Origin: Cichorium intybus
Taxonomy: Eukaryota > Streptophyta > Magnoliopsida > Asterales > Asteraceae
Assembly (NCBI GenBank): GCA_023525715.1
Contig: JAKNSD010000073.1
Location: forward strand, 270,062 to 334,061
DNA length: 64,000 bases
Direction of reading: 5' to 3'
In this document: positions 45,401 to 60,700 of the stretch, one piece after another
Numbering within the stretch: position 1 is the stretch's first letter
How the letters are laid out: the number at the start of each line of letters is the position of its first letter
Made by a program: the position numbers and the translations under genes
Notes under the pieces: model-generated
Databases searched by the model: none
The model's input: the letters and a program-made list of their open reading frames with translations, nothing else
What the model was told of the DNA's origin: nothing

Positions 45401-48400
45401 CATGAAAAATTCTTAATTTTTCAATTTTTGTAAAATTCAAAAATTACCTATAATTACACTTTGGGATCATTTTAAACATTTCTGGTGTAGCTGTGTTCAT
45501 GAGAAACTCCTTAAATTTCGAAATTTTTAATGATATTTTTCTCTTATTTTTAACAATTTGTCGTGTACTCCGGTACATGAAAAATTCTTAATTTTTCAAT
45601 TTTTGTAAAATTCAAAAATTACCTATAATTACACTTTGTGATCATTTTAAACATTTCTGGTGTACCTGGGTTCATGAGAAACTCATTAAATTTTGAATTT
45701 TTTAATGATATTTTTTCTGTTATTTTTAACAATTTGTCGTGTACTCCGGTACATGAAAAATTGTTAATTTTTGAATTTTTGTAAAATTCAAAAATTACCT
45801 ATAATTACACTTTGTGATCATTTTAAATATTTTTGGTGTACCTGGGTTCATGAGAAACTCCTTAAATTTTGAATTTTTAATGATATTTTTCTGTTATTTT
45901 TAACAATTTTTCGTGTACCCCGGTACATGAAAAATTCTTAATTTTTGAATTTTATTAAAATTCAAAAATTACCTATAATTACACTTTGTGATCATTTTAT
46001 AACATTTCTGGTGTAGCTGTGTTCATGAGAAACTCCTTAATTTTTGAATTTTTAATGATATTTTTTCTGTAATTTTTAACAATTTGTCGTGTACCCCGGT
46101 ACATGAAATATTCTTAATTTTTCAATTTTTGTAAAATTCAAAAATTACCTATAATTACACTTTGTGATCATTTTAAACATTTTTGGTGTACCTGGGTTCA
46201 TGAGAAACTCCTTAAATTTTGAATTTTTTAATGATATTTTTTCTGTTATTTTTAACAATTTGTCGTGTACCCCGGTACATGAAAAATTCTTAATTTTTCA
46301 ATTTTTGTAAAATTCAAAAATTACCTATAATTACACTTTGTGATCATTTTAAACATTTCTGGTGTACCTGGGTTCATGAGAAACTCCTTAAATTTTGAAT
46401 TTTTTAATGATATTTTTTCTGTTATTTTTAACAATTTGTCGTGTACCCCGGTACATGAAAAATTCTTAATTTTTCAATTTTTGTAAAATTCAAAAATTAC
46501 CTATAATTACACTTTGTGATCATTTTAAACATTTTTGGTGTACCTGGGTTCATGAGAAACTCCTTAAATTTTGAATTTTTTAATGATATTTTTTCTGTTA
46601 TTTTTAACAATTTGTCGTGTACCCCGGTACATGAAAAATTCTTAATTTTTCAATTTTTGTAAAATTTAAAAATTACCTATAATTACACTTTGTGATCATT
46701 TTAAACGTTTCTGGTGTACCTGGGTTCTTGAGAAACTCCTTAAATTTTGAATTTTTTAATGATATTTTTTCTGTTATTTTTAACAATTTGTCGTGTAACC
46801 CGATACATGAAATATTCTTAATTTTTCAATTTTTGGAAAATTCAAAAATTACCTATAATTACACTTTTTGGTCATTTTAAACATTTCTGGTGTACCTAGG
46901 TTCATGAGAAACTCCTTAAATTTTGAATTTTTTTATGATATTTTTTCTGTTATTTTTAACAATTTCTCGTGTACCCCGGTACATGAAAAATTCTTAATTT
47001 TTGAATTTTTTGTAAAATTCAAAAATTAATTATAATTACACTTTATGATCATTTTAAACATTTCTGGTGTACCTGGGTTCATGAGAAACTCCTTAAATTT
47101 TGAATTTTTTAATGATATTTTTCTGTTATTTTTAACAATATGTCGTGTACCCCGGTACATGAAAAATTCTTAATTTTTGAATTTTATTAAAATTCAAAAA
47201 TTACCTATAATTACACTTTATGATCATTTTAAAACATTTATGGTGTAGCTGGGTTCATGAGAAACTCCTTAAATTTTGAATTTTTAATGATATTTTTTCT
47301 GTTATTTTTAACAATTTGTCGTGTACCTCGGTACATGAAAAATTCTTAATTTTTCAATTTTTGTAAAATTCAAAAATTACCTATAATTACACTTTGTGAT
47401 CATTTTAAACTTTTCTGGTGTACCTAGGTTCATGAGAAACTCCTTAAATTTTGAAATTTTCAATGATACTTTTCTGTTATTTTTAACAATTTGTCGTTTA
47501 CCCCGGTACATGAAAAATTCTTAATATTTGAATTTTTGTAAAATTCAAAAATTACCTATAATTACAATTTGTGATCATTTTAAACATTTATGGTGTACCT
47601 AGGTTCATGAGAAACTCCTTAAATTTTGAATTTTTTAATGATATTTTTTTGTTATTTTAACAATTTGTCGTGTACCCCGGTACATGAAAAATTCTTAATT
47701 TTTCAATTTTTGTAAAATTCAAAAATTACCTATAATAACACTTTGTGATCATTTTAAACATTTCTGTTGTACCTAGGTTCATGAGAAACTCCTTAAATTT
47801 TGAATTTTTTAATGATATTTTTTCTGTTATTTTTAACAATTTGTCGTATACCCCGGTACAAGAAAAATTCTTAATTTTTCAATTTTTGTAAAATTCAAAA
47901 ATTACCTATAATTACACTTTGTGATCATTTTAAACATTTTTGGTGTACCTAGGTTCATGAGAAACTCCTTAAATTTTGAATTTTTTAATGATATTTTTTC
48001 TGTTATTTTTAACAATTTCTCGTGTACCCCGGTACATGAAAAATTCTTAATTTTTGAATTTTTGTAAAATTCAAAAATTAATTATAATTACACTTTATGA
48101 TCATTTTAAACATTTCTAATGTACCTGGGTTCATGAGAAACTCCTTAAATTTTGAATTTTTTAATGATATTTTTCTGTTATTTTTAACAATATGTCGTGT
48201 ACCCCGGTACACGAAAAATTCTTAATTTTTGAATTTTATTAAAATTCAAAAATTACCTATAATTACACTTTATGATCATTTTAAAACATTTATGGTGTAG
48301 CTGGGTTCATGAGAAACTCCTTAAATTTTGAATTTTTAATGATATTTTTTCTGTTATTTTTAACAATTTGTCGTGTACCCCGGTACATGAAAAATTCTTA

Positions 48401-50310
48401 ATTTTTCAATTTTTGTAAAATTCAAAAATTACCTATAATTACACTTTGTGATCATTTTAAACATTTTTGGTGTACCTGGGTTCATGAGAAACTCCTTAAA
48501 TTTTGAATTTTTTAATGATATTTTTTCTGTTATTTTTAACAATTTGTCGTGTACCCCGGTACATGAAAAATTCTTAATTTTTCAATTTTTGTAAAATTCA
48601 AAAATTACCTATAATTACACTTTGTGATCATTTTAAACATTTCTGGTGTACCTGGGTTCATGAGAAACTCCTTAAATTTTGAATTTTTTAATGATATTTT
48701 TTCTGTTATTTTTAACAATTTGTCGTGTACTCCGGAACATGATAAATTCTTAATTTTTGAATTTTTGTAAAATTCAAAAATTACCTATAATTACACTTTG
48801 TGATCATTTTAAACATTTTTGGTGTACCTGGGTTCATGAGAAACTCCTTAAATTTTGAATTTTTAATGATATTTTTCTGTTATTTTTAACAATTTTTCGT
48901 GTACCCCGGTACATGAAAAATTCTTAATTTTTGAATTTTATTAAAATTCAAAAATTACCTATAATTACACTTTGTGATCATTTTAAAACATTTCTGGTGT
49001 AGCTGTGTTCATGAGAAACTCCTTAATTTTTGAATTTTTAATGATATTTTTTCTGTAATTTTTAACAATTTGTCGTATACCCCGGCCGGTACATGAAAAA
49101 TTCTTAATTTTTCAATTTTTGTAAAATTCAAAAATTACCTATAATTACACTTTGTGATCATTTTAAACATTTCTGGTGTACCTAGGTTCATGAGAAACTC
49201 CTTAAATTTTGAATTTTTTAATGATATTTTTTCTGTTATTTTTAACAATTTGTCGTGTACCCCGATACATGAAAAATTCTTAATTTTTCAATTTTTGTAA
49301 AATTCAAAAATTACCTATAATTACACTTTGGGATCATTTTAAACATTTCTGGTGTAGCTGTGTTCATGAGAAACTCCTTAAATTTCGAAATTTTTAATGA
49401 TATTTTTCTCTTATTTTTAACAATTTGTCGTGTACTCCGGTACATGAAAAATTCTTAATTTTTCAATTTTTGTAAAATTCAAAAATTACCTATAATTACA
49501 CTTTGTGATCATTTTAAACATTTCTGGTGTACCTGGGTTCATGAGAAACTCCTTAAATTTTGAATTTTTTAATGATATTTTTTCTGTTATTTTTAACAAT
49601 TTGTCGTGTACTCCGGTACATGAAAAATTGTTAATTTTTGAATTTTTGTAAAATTCAAAAATTACCTATAATTACACTTTGTGATCATTTTAAATATTTT
49701 TGGTGTACCTGGGTTCATGAGAAACTCCTTAAATTTTGAATTTTTAATGATATTTTTCTGTTATTTTTAACAATTTTTCGTGTACCCCGGTACATGAAAA
49801 ATTCTTAATTTTTGAATTTTATTAAAATTCAAAAATTACCTATAATTACACTTTGTGATCATTTTAAAACATTTCTGGTGTAGCTGTGTTCATGAGAAAC
49901 TCCTTAATTTTTGAATTTTTAATGATATTTTTTCTGTAATTTTTAACAATTTGTCGTGTACCCCGGTACATGAAATATTCTTAATTTTTCAATTTTTGTA
50001 AAATTCAAAAATTACCTATAATTACACTTTGTGATCATTTTAAACATTTTTGGTGTACCTGGGTTCATGAGAAACTCCTTAAATTTTGAATTTTTTAATG
50101 ATATTTTTTCTGTTATTTTTAACAATTTGTCGTGTACCCCGGTACATGAAAAATTCTTAATTTTTCAATTTTTGTAAAATTCAAAAATTACCTATAATTA
50201 CACTTTGTGATCATTTTAAACATTTCTGGTGTACCTGGGTTCATGAGAAACTCCTTAAATTTTGAATTTTTTAATGATATTTTTTCTGTTATTTTTAACA
50301 ATTTGTCGTG
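42500..50310 (+). repeat. Higher-order repeat of 3,867 bp (22 units), two copies
   Basis: Rare variants recur 3,867-3,868 bp apart: TTTAAACGTTTCTGG near 42834/46702, TCTAATGTACC near 44251/48118, TCCGGAACATG at 44864/48731, and CCCCGGCCGGTAC (a GGCC insertion) near 45217/49084. 22 x 176 is 3,872. The copies are almost identical, with few private changes. Confidence 0.88.
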
Positions 50311-52260
50311 TACTCCGGAACATGAAAAATTCTTAATTTTTGAATTTTTGTAAAATTCAAAAATTACCTATAATTACACTTTGTGATCATTTTAAACATT
50401 TTTGGTGTACCTGGGTTCATGAGAAACTCCTTAAATTTTGAATTTTTAATGATAATTTTCTGTTATTTTTAACAATTTTTCGTGTACCCCGGTACATGAA
50501 AAATTCTTAATTTTTGAATTTTATTAAAATTCAAAAATTACCTATAATTACACTTTGTGATCATTTTAAAACATTTCTGGTGTAGCTGTGTTCATGAGAA
50601 ACTCCTTAATTTTTGAATTTTTAATGATATTTTTTCTGTAATTTTTAACAATTTGTCGTATACCCCGGCCGGTACATGAAAAATTCTTAATTTTTCAATT
50701 TTTGTAAAATTCAAAAATTACCTATAATTACACTTTGTGATCATTTTAAACATTTCTGGTGTACCTAGGTTCATGAGAAACTCCTTAAATTTTGAATTTT
50801 TTAATGATATTTTTTCTGTTATTTTTAACAATTTGTCGTGTACCCCGATACATGAAAAATTCTTAATTTTTCAATTTTTGTAAAATTCAAAAATTACCTA
50901 TAATTACACTTTGGGATCATTTTAAACATTTCTGGTGTAGCTGTGTTCATGAGAAACTCCTTAAATTTCGAAATTTTTAATGATATTTTTCTCTTATTTT
51001 TAACAATTTGTCGTGTACTCCGGTACATGAAAAATTCTTAATTTTTCAATTTTTGTAAAATTCAAAAATTACCTATAATTACACTTTGTGATCATTTTAA
51101 ACATTTCTGGTGTACCTGGGTTCATGAGAAACTCCTTAAATTTTGAATTTTTTAATGATATTTTTTATGTTATTTTTAACAATTTGTCGTGTACTCCGGT
51201 ACATGAAAAATTGTTAATTTTTGAATTTTTGTAAAATTCAAAAATTACCTATAATTACACTTTGTGATCATTTTAAATATTTTTGGTGTACCTATGTTCA
51301 TGAGAAACTCCTTAAATTTTGAATTTTTAATGATATTTTTCTGTTATTTTTAACAATTTTTCGTGTACCCCGGTACATGAAAAATTCTTAATTTTTGAAT
51401 TTTATTAAAATTCAAAAATTACCTATAATTACACTTTGTGATCATTTTAAAACATTTCTGGTGTAGCTGTGTTCATGAGAAACTCCTTAATTTTTGAATT
51501 TTTAATGATATTTTTTCTGTAATTTTTAACAATTTGTCGTGTACCCCGGTACATGAAATATTCTTAATTTTTCAATTTTTGTAAAATTCAAAAATTACCT
51601 ATAATTACACTTTGTGATCATTTTAAACATTTTTGGTGTACCTGGGTTCATGAGAAACTCCTTAAATTTTGAATTTTTTAATGATATTTTTTCTGTTATT
51701 TTTAACAATTTGTCGTGTACCCCGGTACATGAAAAATTCTTAATTTTTCAATTTTTGTAAAATTCAAAAATTACCTATAATTACACTTTGTGATCATTTT
51801 AAACATTTCTGGTGTACCTGGGTTCATGAGAAACTCCTTAAATTTTGAATTTTTTAATGATATTTTTTCTGTTATTTTTAACAATTTGTCGTGTACTCCG
51901 GTACATGAAAAATTCTTAATTTTTGAATTTTTGTAAAATTCAAAAATTACCTATAATTACACTTTGTGATCATTTTAAACATTTTTGGTGTACCTGGTTT
52001 CATGAGAAACTCCTTAAATTTTGAATTTTTAATGATATTTTTATGTTATTTTTAACAATTTATCGTGTACCCCGGTACATGAAAAATTCTTAATTTTTGA
52101 ATTTTATTAAAATTCAAAAATTACCTATAATTACACTTTGTGATCATTTTAAAACATTTCTGGTGTAGCTGTGTTCATGAGAAACTCCTTAATTTTTGAA
52201 TTTTTAATGATATTTTTTCTGTAATTTTTAACAATTTGTCGTGTACCCCGGTACATGAAA
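48731..52260 (+). repeat. Higher-order repeat of 1,583 bp (9 units), two full copies and part of a third
   Basis: TCCGGAACATG recurs at 48731 and 50314, its relative TCCGGTACATG at 51897, and the GGCC-insertion variant at 49084 and 50667, all 1,583 bp apart. This 9-unit block is nested in the end of the 22-unit repeat, so it was amplified after or within it. The third copy lacks several of the markers and diverges by about 52.26 kb. Confidence 0.85.
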
Positions 52261-52639
52261 AATTCTTAATTTTTGAATTTTTGTAAAATTCAAAAATTAC
52301 CTATAATTACACTTTATAATCATTTTAAACATTTCTGGTGTACCTGGGTTAATGAGAAACTCCTTAAATTTTGAATTTATTAATGATATTTTTTCTATTA
52401 TTTTTAACAATTTGTCGTGTACCCCGGTACATGAAAAATTCTTAATTTTTCAATTTTTGTAAAATTCAAAAATTACTTATAATTACACTTTGTGATCATT
52501 TTAAACATTTCTGGTGTACCTAGGTTCATGAGAAACTCCTTAAATTTTGAATTTTTTAATGATATTTTTTATGTTATTTTTAACAATTTGTCGTGTACCC
52601 CGGTACATGAAAAATTCTTAATTTTTGAATTTTTGTAAA

Positions 52640-55250
52640 ATTCAAAAATTATCTATAATTACACTTTATGATCATTTTAACCATTTCTGGTGTACTTGGG
52701 TCAATGAGAAACTCCTTAAATTTTGAATTTTTTAATGATATTTTTTTCTGTTATTTTTAACAATTTGTCGTGTACCCCGGTACATGAAAAATTCTTACTT
52801 TTTCAATTTTTGTAAAATTCAAAAATTACCTATAATTACACTTTATGATCATTTTAAACATTTCTGGTGTACCTAGGTTCATGAGAAACTCTTTAAATTT
52901 TGAATTTTTTAATGATATTTTTTCTGTTATTTTTAACAATTTGTCGTATACCCCGGTACATGAAAAATTCTTAATTTTTCAATTTTTGTAAAATTCAAAA
53001 ATTACCTATAATTACACTTTGTGATCATTTTAAACATTTCTGGTGTACCTAGGTTCATGAGAAACTCCTTAAATTTTGAATTTTTTAATGATATTTTTTC
53101 TCTTATTTTTAACAATTTGTCGTGTACCACGGTACATGAAAAATTCTTAATTTTTCAATTTTTGTAAAATTCAAAAATTACCTATAATTACACTTTGGGA
53201 TCATTTTAAACATTTCTGGTGTAGCTGTGTTCATGAGAAACTCCTTAAATTTTGAAATTTTTAATGATATTTTCTCTTATTTTTAACAATTTGTCGTGTA
53301 CCCCGGTACATGAAAAATTCTTAATTTTTCAATTTTTGTAAAATTCAAAAATTACCTATAATTACACTTTGTGATCATTTTAAACATTTCTGGTGTACCT
53401 GGGTTCATGAGAAACTCCTTAAATTTTGAATTTTTTAATGATATTTTTTATGTTATTTTTAACAATTTGTCGTGTACCCCGGTACATGAAAAATTCTTAA
53501 TTTTTGAATTTTTGTAAAATTCAAAAATTATCTATAATTACACTTTATGATCATTTTAAACATTTCTGGTGTACCTGGGTCCATGAGAAACTCCTTAAAT
53601 TTTGAATTTTTTAATGATATTTTTTTCTGTTATTTTTAACAATTTGTCGTGTACCCCGGTACATGAAAAATTCTTAATTTTTGAATTTTTGTAAAATTCA
53701 AAAATTATCTATAATTACACTTTATGATCATTTTAACCATTTCTGGTGTACTTGGGTCAATGAGAAACTCCTTAAATTTTGAATTTTTTAATGATATTTT
53801 TTTCTGTTATTTTTAACAATTTGTCGTGTACCCCGGTACATGAAAAATTCTTACTTTTTCAATTTTTGTAAAATTCAAAAATTACCTATAATTACACTTT
53901 ATGATCATTTTAAACATTTCTGGTGTACCTAGGTTCATGAGAAACTCTTTAAATTTTGAATTTTTTAATGATATTTTTTCTGTTATTTTTAACAATTTGT
54001 CGTATACCCCGGTACATGAAAAATTCTTAATTTTTCAATTTTTGTAAAATTCAAAAATTACCTATAATTACACTTTGTGATCATTTTAAACATTTCTGGT
54101 GTACCTAGGTTCATGAGAAACTCCTTAAATTTTGAATTTTTTAATGATATTTTTTCTCTTATTTTTAACAATTTGTCGTGTACCACGGTACATGAAAAAT
54201 TCTTAATTTTTCAATTTTTGTAAAATTCAAAAATTACCTATAATTACACTTTGGGATCATTTTAAACATTTCTGGTGTAGCTGTGTTCATGAGAAACTCC
54301 TTAAATTTTGAAATTTTTAATGATATTTTCTCTTATTTTTAACAATTTGTCGTGTACCCTGGTACATGAAAAATTCTTAATTTTTCAATTTTTGTAAAAT
54401 TCAAAAATTACCTATAATTACACTTTGTGATCATTTTAAACATTTCTGGTGTACCTGGGTTCATGAGAAACTCCTTAAATTTTGAATTTTTTAATGATAT
54501 TTTTTATGTTATTTTTAACAATTTGTCGTGTACCCCGGTACATGAAAAATTCTTAATTTTTGAATTTTTGTAAAATTCAAAAATTATCTATAATTACACT
54601 TTATGATCATTTTAAACATTTCTGGTGTACCTGGGTCCATGAGAAACTCCTTAAATTTTGAATTTTTTAATGATATTTTTTTCTGTTATTTTTAACAATT
54701 TGTCGTGTACCCCGGTACATGAAAAATTCTTAATTTTTCAATTTTTGTAAAATTCAAAAATTACCTATAATTACACTTTATGATCATTTTAAACATTTCT
54801 GGTGTACCTAGGTTCATGAGAAACTCCTTAAATTTTGAATTTTTTAATGATATTTTTTCTGTTATTTTTAACAATTTGTCGTATACCCCGGTACATGAAA
54901 AATTCATTACACTTTGTGATCATTTTAAACATTTCTGGTGTACCTAGGTTCATGAGAAACTCCTTAAATTTTGAATTTTTTAATGATATTTTTTCTCTTA
55001 TTTTTAACAATTTGTCGTGTACCACGGTACATGAAAAATTCTTAATTTTTCAATTTTTGTAAAATTCAAAAATTACCTATAATTACACTTTGGGATCATT
55101 TTAAACATTTCTGGTGTAGCTGTGTTCATGAGAAACTCCTTAAATTTTGAAATTTTTAATGATATTTTCTCTTATTTTTAACAATTTGTCGTGTACCCTG
55201 GTACATGAAAAATTCTTAATTTTTCAATTTTTGTAAAATTCAAAAATTAC
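52640..55250 (+). repeat. Higher-order repeat of about 1,056 bp (6 units), two full copies and a shortened one
   Basis: The variant GTACCACGGTACATG occurs at about 53126, 54182 and 55021. The first interval is 1,056 bp (6 units). The second is 839 bp because one unit is missing and about 40 bp are deleted near 54904, where GAAAAATTC joins ATTACACTTTG directly. Confidence 0.8.
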
Positions 55251-55379
55251 CTATAATTACACTTTGTGATCATTTTAAACATTTCTGGTGTACCTGGGTT
55301 CATGAGAAACTCCTTAAATTTTGAATTTTTTAATGATATTTTTTCTGTTATTTTTAACAATTTGTCGTATACTCCGGTA

Positions 55380-55410
55380 CATGAAAAAGTACTCCGGTAC
55401 ATGAAAAATT
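55380..55410 (+). repeat. Short local duplication within one satellite unit
   Basis: The landmark ACTCCGGTACATGAAAAA is repeated back to back (from about 55372 and 55390), an 18-bp slippage-type duplication found once in the window. Confidence 0.75.
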
Positions 55411-57719
55411 TTTAATTTTTGAATTTTTGTAAAATTCAAAAATTACCTATAATTACACTTTGTGATCATTTTAAACATTTTTGGTGTACCTGGGTTCATG
55501 AGAAACTCCTTAAATTTTGAATTTTTAATGATATTTTTCTGTTATTTTTAACAATTTTTCGTGTACCCCGGTACATGAAAAATTCTTAATTTTTGAATTT
55601 TATTAAAATTCAAAAATTACCTATAATTACACTTTGTGATCATTTTAAAACATTTCTGGTGTACCTGGGTTCATGAGAAACTCCTTAATTTTTGAATTTT
55701 TAATGATATTTTTTCTTTTATTTTTAACAATTTGTCGTGTACCCCGGTACATGAAAAATTCTTAATTTTTCAATTTTTGTAAAATTCAAAAATTACCTAT
55801 AATTACACTTTGTGATCATTTTAAACATTTCTGGTGTACCTGGGTTCATGAGAAACTCCTAAAATTTTGAATTTTTTAATGATATTTTTTCTGTTATTTT
55901 TAACAATTTGTCGTGTACCCCGGTACATGAAAAATTCTTAATTTTTGAATTTTTGTAAAATTCAAAAATTACCTATAATTACACTTTGTGATCATTTTAA
56001 ACATTTCTGGTGTACCTGGGTTCATGAGAAACTCCTTAAATTTTGAATTTTTTAATGATATTTTTTCTGTTATTTTTAACAATTTGTCGTGTACTCCGGT
56101 ACATGAAAAATTTTTAATTTTTTAATTTTTGTAAAATTCAAAAATTACCTATAATTACACTTTGTGATCATTTTAAACATTTCTGGTGTACCTGGGTTCA
56201 TGAGAAACTCCTTAAATTTTGAATTTTTAATGAAATTTTTCTGTTATTTTTAACAATTTTTCGTGTACCCCGGTACATGAAAAATTCTTAATTTTTGAAT
56301 TTTATTAAAATTCAAAAATTACCTATAATTACACTTTGTGATCATTTTAAAACATTTCTGGTGTAGCTGTGTTCATGAGAAACTCCTTAATTTTTGAATT
56401 TTTAATGATATTTTTTCTGTTATTTTTAACAATTTGTCGTGTACCCCGGTACATGAAAAATTCTTAATTTTTCAATTTTTGTAAAATTCAAAAATTACCT
56501 ATAATTACACTTTGTGATCATTTTAAACATTTTTGGTGTACCTGGGTTCATGAGAAACTCTTTAAATTTTGAATTTTCTAATGATATTTTTTCTGTTATT
56601 TTTAACAATTTGTCGTGTACCCCGGTACATGAAAAATTCTTAATTTTTCAATTTTTGTAAAATTCAAAAATTACCTATAATTACACTTTGTGATCATTTT
56701 AAACATTTCTGGTGTACCTGGGTTCATGAGAAAATCCTTAAATTTTGAATTTTTTAATGATATTTTTTCTGTTATTTTTAACAATTTGTCGTGTACTCCG
56801 GTACATGAAAAATTCTTAATTTTTGAATTTTTGTAAAATTCAAAAATTACCTATAATTACACTTTGAGATCATTTTAAACATTTTTGGTGTACCTGGGTT
56901 CATGAGAAACTCCTTAAATTTTGAATTTTTTAATGATATTTTTCTGTTATTTTTAACAATTTTTCGTGAACCCCGGTACATGAAAAATTCTTAATTTTTG
57001 AATTTTATTAAAATTCAAAAATTACCTATAATTAGACTTTGTGATCATTTTAAAACATTTCTGATGTACCTGGGTTCATGAGAAACTCCTTAAATTTTGA
57101 ATTTTTTAATGATATTTTTTCTGTTATTTTTAACAATTTGTCGTGTAACCCGGTACATGAAAAATTTCTTAATTTTTCAATTTTTGTAAAATACAAAAAT
57201 TACCTATAATTACACTTTGTGATCATTTTAAACATTTCTGGTGTACCTAGGTTCATGAGAAACTCCTTAAATTTTGAATTTTTTAATGATATTTTTTATG
57301 TTATTTTTAACAATTTGTCGTGTATCCCGGTACATGAAAAATTCTTAATTTTTGAATTTTTGTAAAATTCAAAAATTACCTATAATTACACTTTATGATC
57401 AGTTTAAACATTTCTGGTGTACCTGGGTTCATGAGAAACTCCTTAAATTTTGAACTTTTTAATGATATTTTTTCTGTTATTTTTAACAATTTGTCGTGTA
57501 CCCCGGTACATGAAAAATTCTTAATTTTTGAATTTTATTATAATTCAAAATTTACCTATAATTACACTTTGTGATCATTTTAAAACATTTCTGGTGTAGT
57601 TGTGTTCATGAGAAACTCCTTAAATTTTGAATTTTTAATGATATTTTTTCTGTAATTTTTAACAATTTGTCGTGTACCCTGGTACATGAAAAATTCTTAA
57701 ATTTTCAATTTTTGTAAAA

Positions 57720-60700
57720 TTCAAAAATTTCTGGTGTATCTAGGTTCATGTGAAACTCCTTAAATTTTGAATTTTTTAATGATATTTTTTCTGTTATTTT
57801 TAACAATTTGTCGTGTTCCCCGGTACATGAAAAATTCTTAATTTTTGAATTTTTGTAAAATTCAAAAATTACCTATAATTACACTTTATGATCATTTTAA
57901 ACATTTCTGGTGTACCTGGGTTCATGAGAAACTCCTTAAATTTTGAATTTTTTAATGATATTTTTTCTGTTATTTTTAACAATTTGTCGTGTACCCCGGT
58001 ACATGAAAAATTCTTAATTTTTGAATTTTTGTAAAATTCAAAAATTACCTATAATTACACTTTGTGATTATTTTAAACAGTTCTGGTGTACCTAGGTTCA
58101 TGAGAAACTCCTTAAATTTTGAATTTTTTAATGATATTTTTTCTGTTATTTTTAACAATTTGTCGTGTACCCCGGTACATGAAAAATTCTTAATTTTTCA
58201 ATTTTTTTAAAATTCAAAAATTACCTATAATTACACTTTGTAATCATTTTAAACATTTCTGGTGTACCTAGGTTCATGAGAAACTCCTTAAATTTTGAAT
58301 TTTTTAATGATATTTTTTCTGTTATTTTTGACAATTTGTCGTATCCGCCGGTACATGAAAAATTCTTAATTTTTCAATTTTTGTAAAATTCAAAAATTAC
58401 CTATAATTACACTTTATGATCATTTTAAACATTTCTGGTGTACCTAGGTTCATGAGAAACTCCTTAAATTTTGAATTTTTTAATGATATTTTTTTGGTTA
58501 TTTTTAACAATTTGTCGTGTAACCAGGTACATGAAAAATTCTTAAATTTTCAATTTTTGTAAAATTCAAAAATTACCTATAATTACACTTTATAATCATT
58601 TTAAACATTTCTGGTGTACCTAGGTTCATGAGAAACTCCTTAAATTTTGAATTTTTTAATGATATTTTTTCTGTTATTTTTAACAATTTGTCGTGTACCC
58701 CGGTACATGAAAAATTCTTAATTTTTGAATTTTTGTAAAATTCAAAAATTAACTATAATTACACTTTATGATCATTTTAAACATTTCTGGTGTACCTGGG
58801 TTCATGATAAACTCCTTAAATTTTGAATTTTTTAATGATATTTTTCTGTTATTTTTAACAATATGTCGTGTACCCCGGTACATGAAAAATTCTTAATTTT
58901 TGAATTTTATTAAAATTCAAAAATTACATTTAATTACACTTTATTATCATTTTAAAACATTTATGGTGTAGCGGGGTTCATGAGAAACTCCTTAAATTTT
59001 GAATTTTTAATGATATTTTTTCTGTTATTTTTAACATTTTGTCGTGTACCCCGGTACATGAAAAATTCTTAATTTTTCAATTTTTGTAAAATTCAAAAAT
59101 TACCTATAATTACACTTTCTGATCATTTTAAACATTTCTGGTGTACCTAGGTTCATGAGAAACTCCTTAAATTTTGAATTTTTTAATGGTATTTTTTCTG
59201 TTATTTTTAACAATTTGTCGTGTACCCCGGTACATGAAAAATTCTTAATATTTTAATTTTTGTAAAATTCAAAAATTACCTATAATTACACTTTATAATC
59301 ATTTTAAACATTTCTGGTGTACCTAGGTTCATGAGAAACTCCTTAAATTTTGAATTTTTTAATGATATTTTTTCTGTTATTTTTAACAATTTGTCGTGTA
59401 CCCCGGTACATGAAAAATTCTTAATTTTTGAATTTTTGTAAAATTCAAAAATTACCTATAATTACACTTTATAATCATTTTAAACATTTCTGGTGTACCT
59501 GGGTTCATGAGAAACTCCTTAAAATTTGAATTTTTTAATGATATTTTTTCTTTTATTTTTAACAATTTGTCGTGTACCCCGGTACATGAAAAATTCTTAA
59601 TTTTTGAATTTTTGTAAAATTCAAAAATTACCTATAATTACACTTTATGATCATTTTAAACATTTCTGGTGTACCTGGGTTCATGAGAAACTCCTAAAAT
59701 TTTGAATTTTTTAATGATATTTTTTCTGTTATTTTTAACAATTTGTCGTGTACCCCGGTAAATGAAAAATTCTTAATTTTTGAATTTTTGTAAAATTCAA
59801 AAATTACCTATAATTACACTTTATGATCATTTTAAACATTTCTGGTATACCTGGGTTCATGAGAAACTCCTTAAATTTTGAAAATTTTGATGATATTTTT
59901 TCTGTTATTTTTAACAATTTGTCGTGTACCCCGGTACATGAAAAATTCTTAATTTTTCAATTTTTGTAAAATTCAAAAATTACCTATAATTACACTTTGT
60001 GATCATTTTAAACATTTCTGGTGTACCTAGGTTCATGAGAAACTCCTTAAATTTTGAATTTTTTAATGATATTTTTTCTGTTATTTTTAACAATTTGTCG
60101 TGTAACCCGGTACATGAAAAATTTCTTAATTTTTCAATTTTTGTAAAATTCAAAAATTACCTATAATTACACTTTGTGATCATTTTAAACATTTCTGGTG
60201 TACCTAGGTTCATGAGAAACTCCTTAAATTTTGAATTTTTTAATGATATTTTTTATGTTATTTTTAACAATTTGTCGTGTATCCCGGTACAGGAAAAATT
60301 CTTAATTTTTGAATTTTTGTAAAATTCAAAAATTACCTATAATTACACTTTATGATCAGTTTAAACATTTCTGGTGTACCTGGGTTCATGAGAAACTCCT
60401 TAAATTTTGAACTTTTTAATGATATTTTTTCTGTTATTTTTAACAATTTGTCGTGTACCCCGGTACATGAAAAATTCTTAATTTTTGAATTTTATTATAA
60501 TTCAAATTTTACCTATAATTACACTTTGTGATCATTTTAAAACATTTCTGGTGTAGTTGTGTTCATGAGAAACTCCTTAAATTTTGAATTTTTAATGATA
60601 TTTTTTCTGTAATTTTTAACAATTTGTCGTGTACCCTGGTACATGAAAAATTCTTAAATTTTCAATTTTTGTAAAATTCAAAAATTTCTGGTGTATCTAG

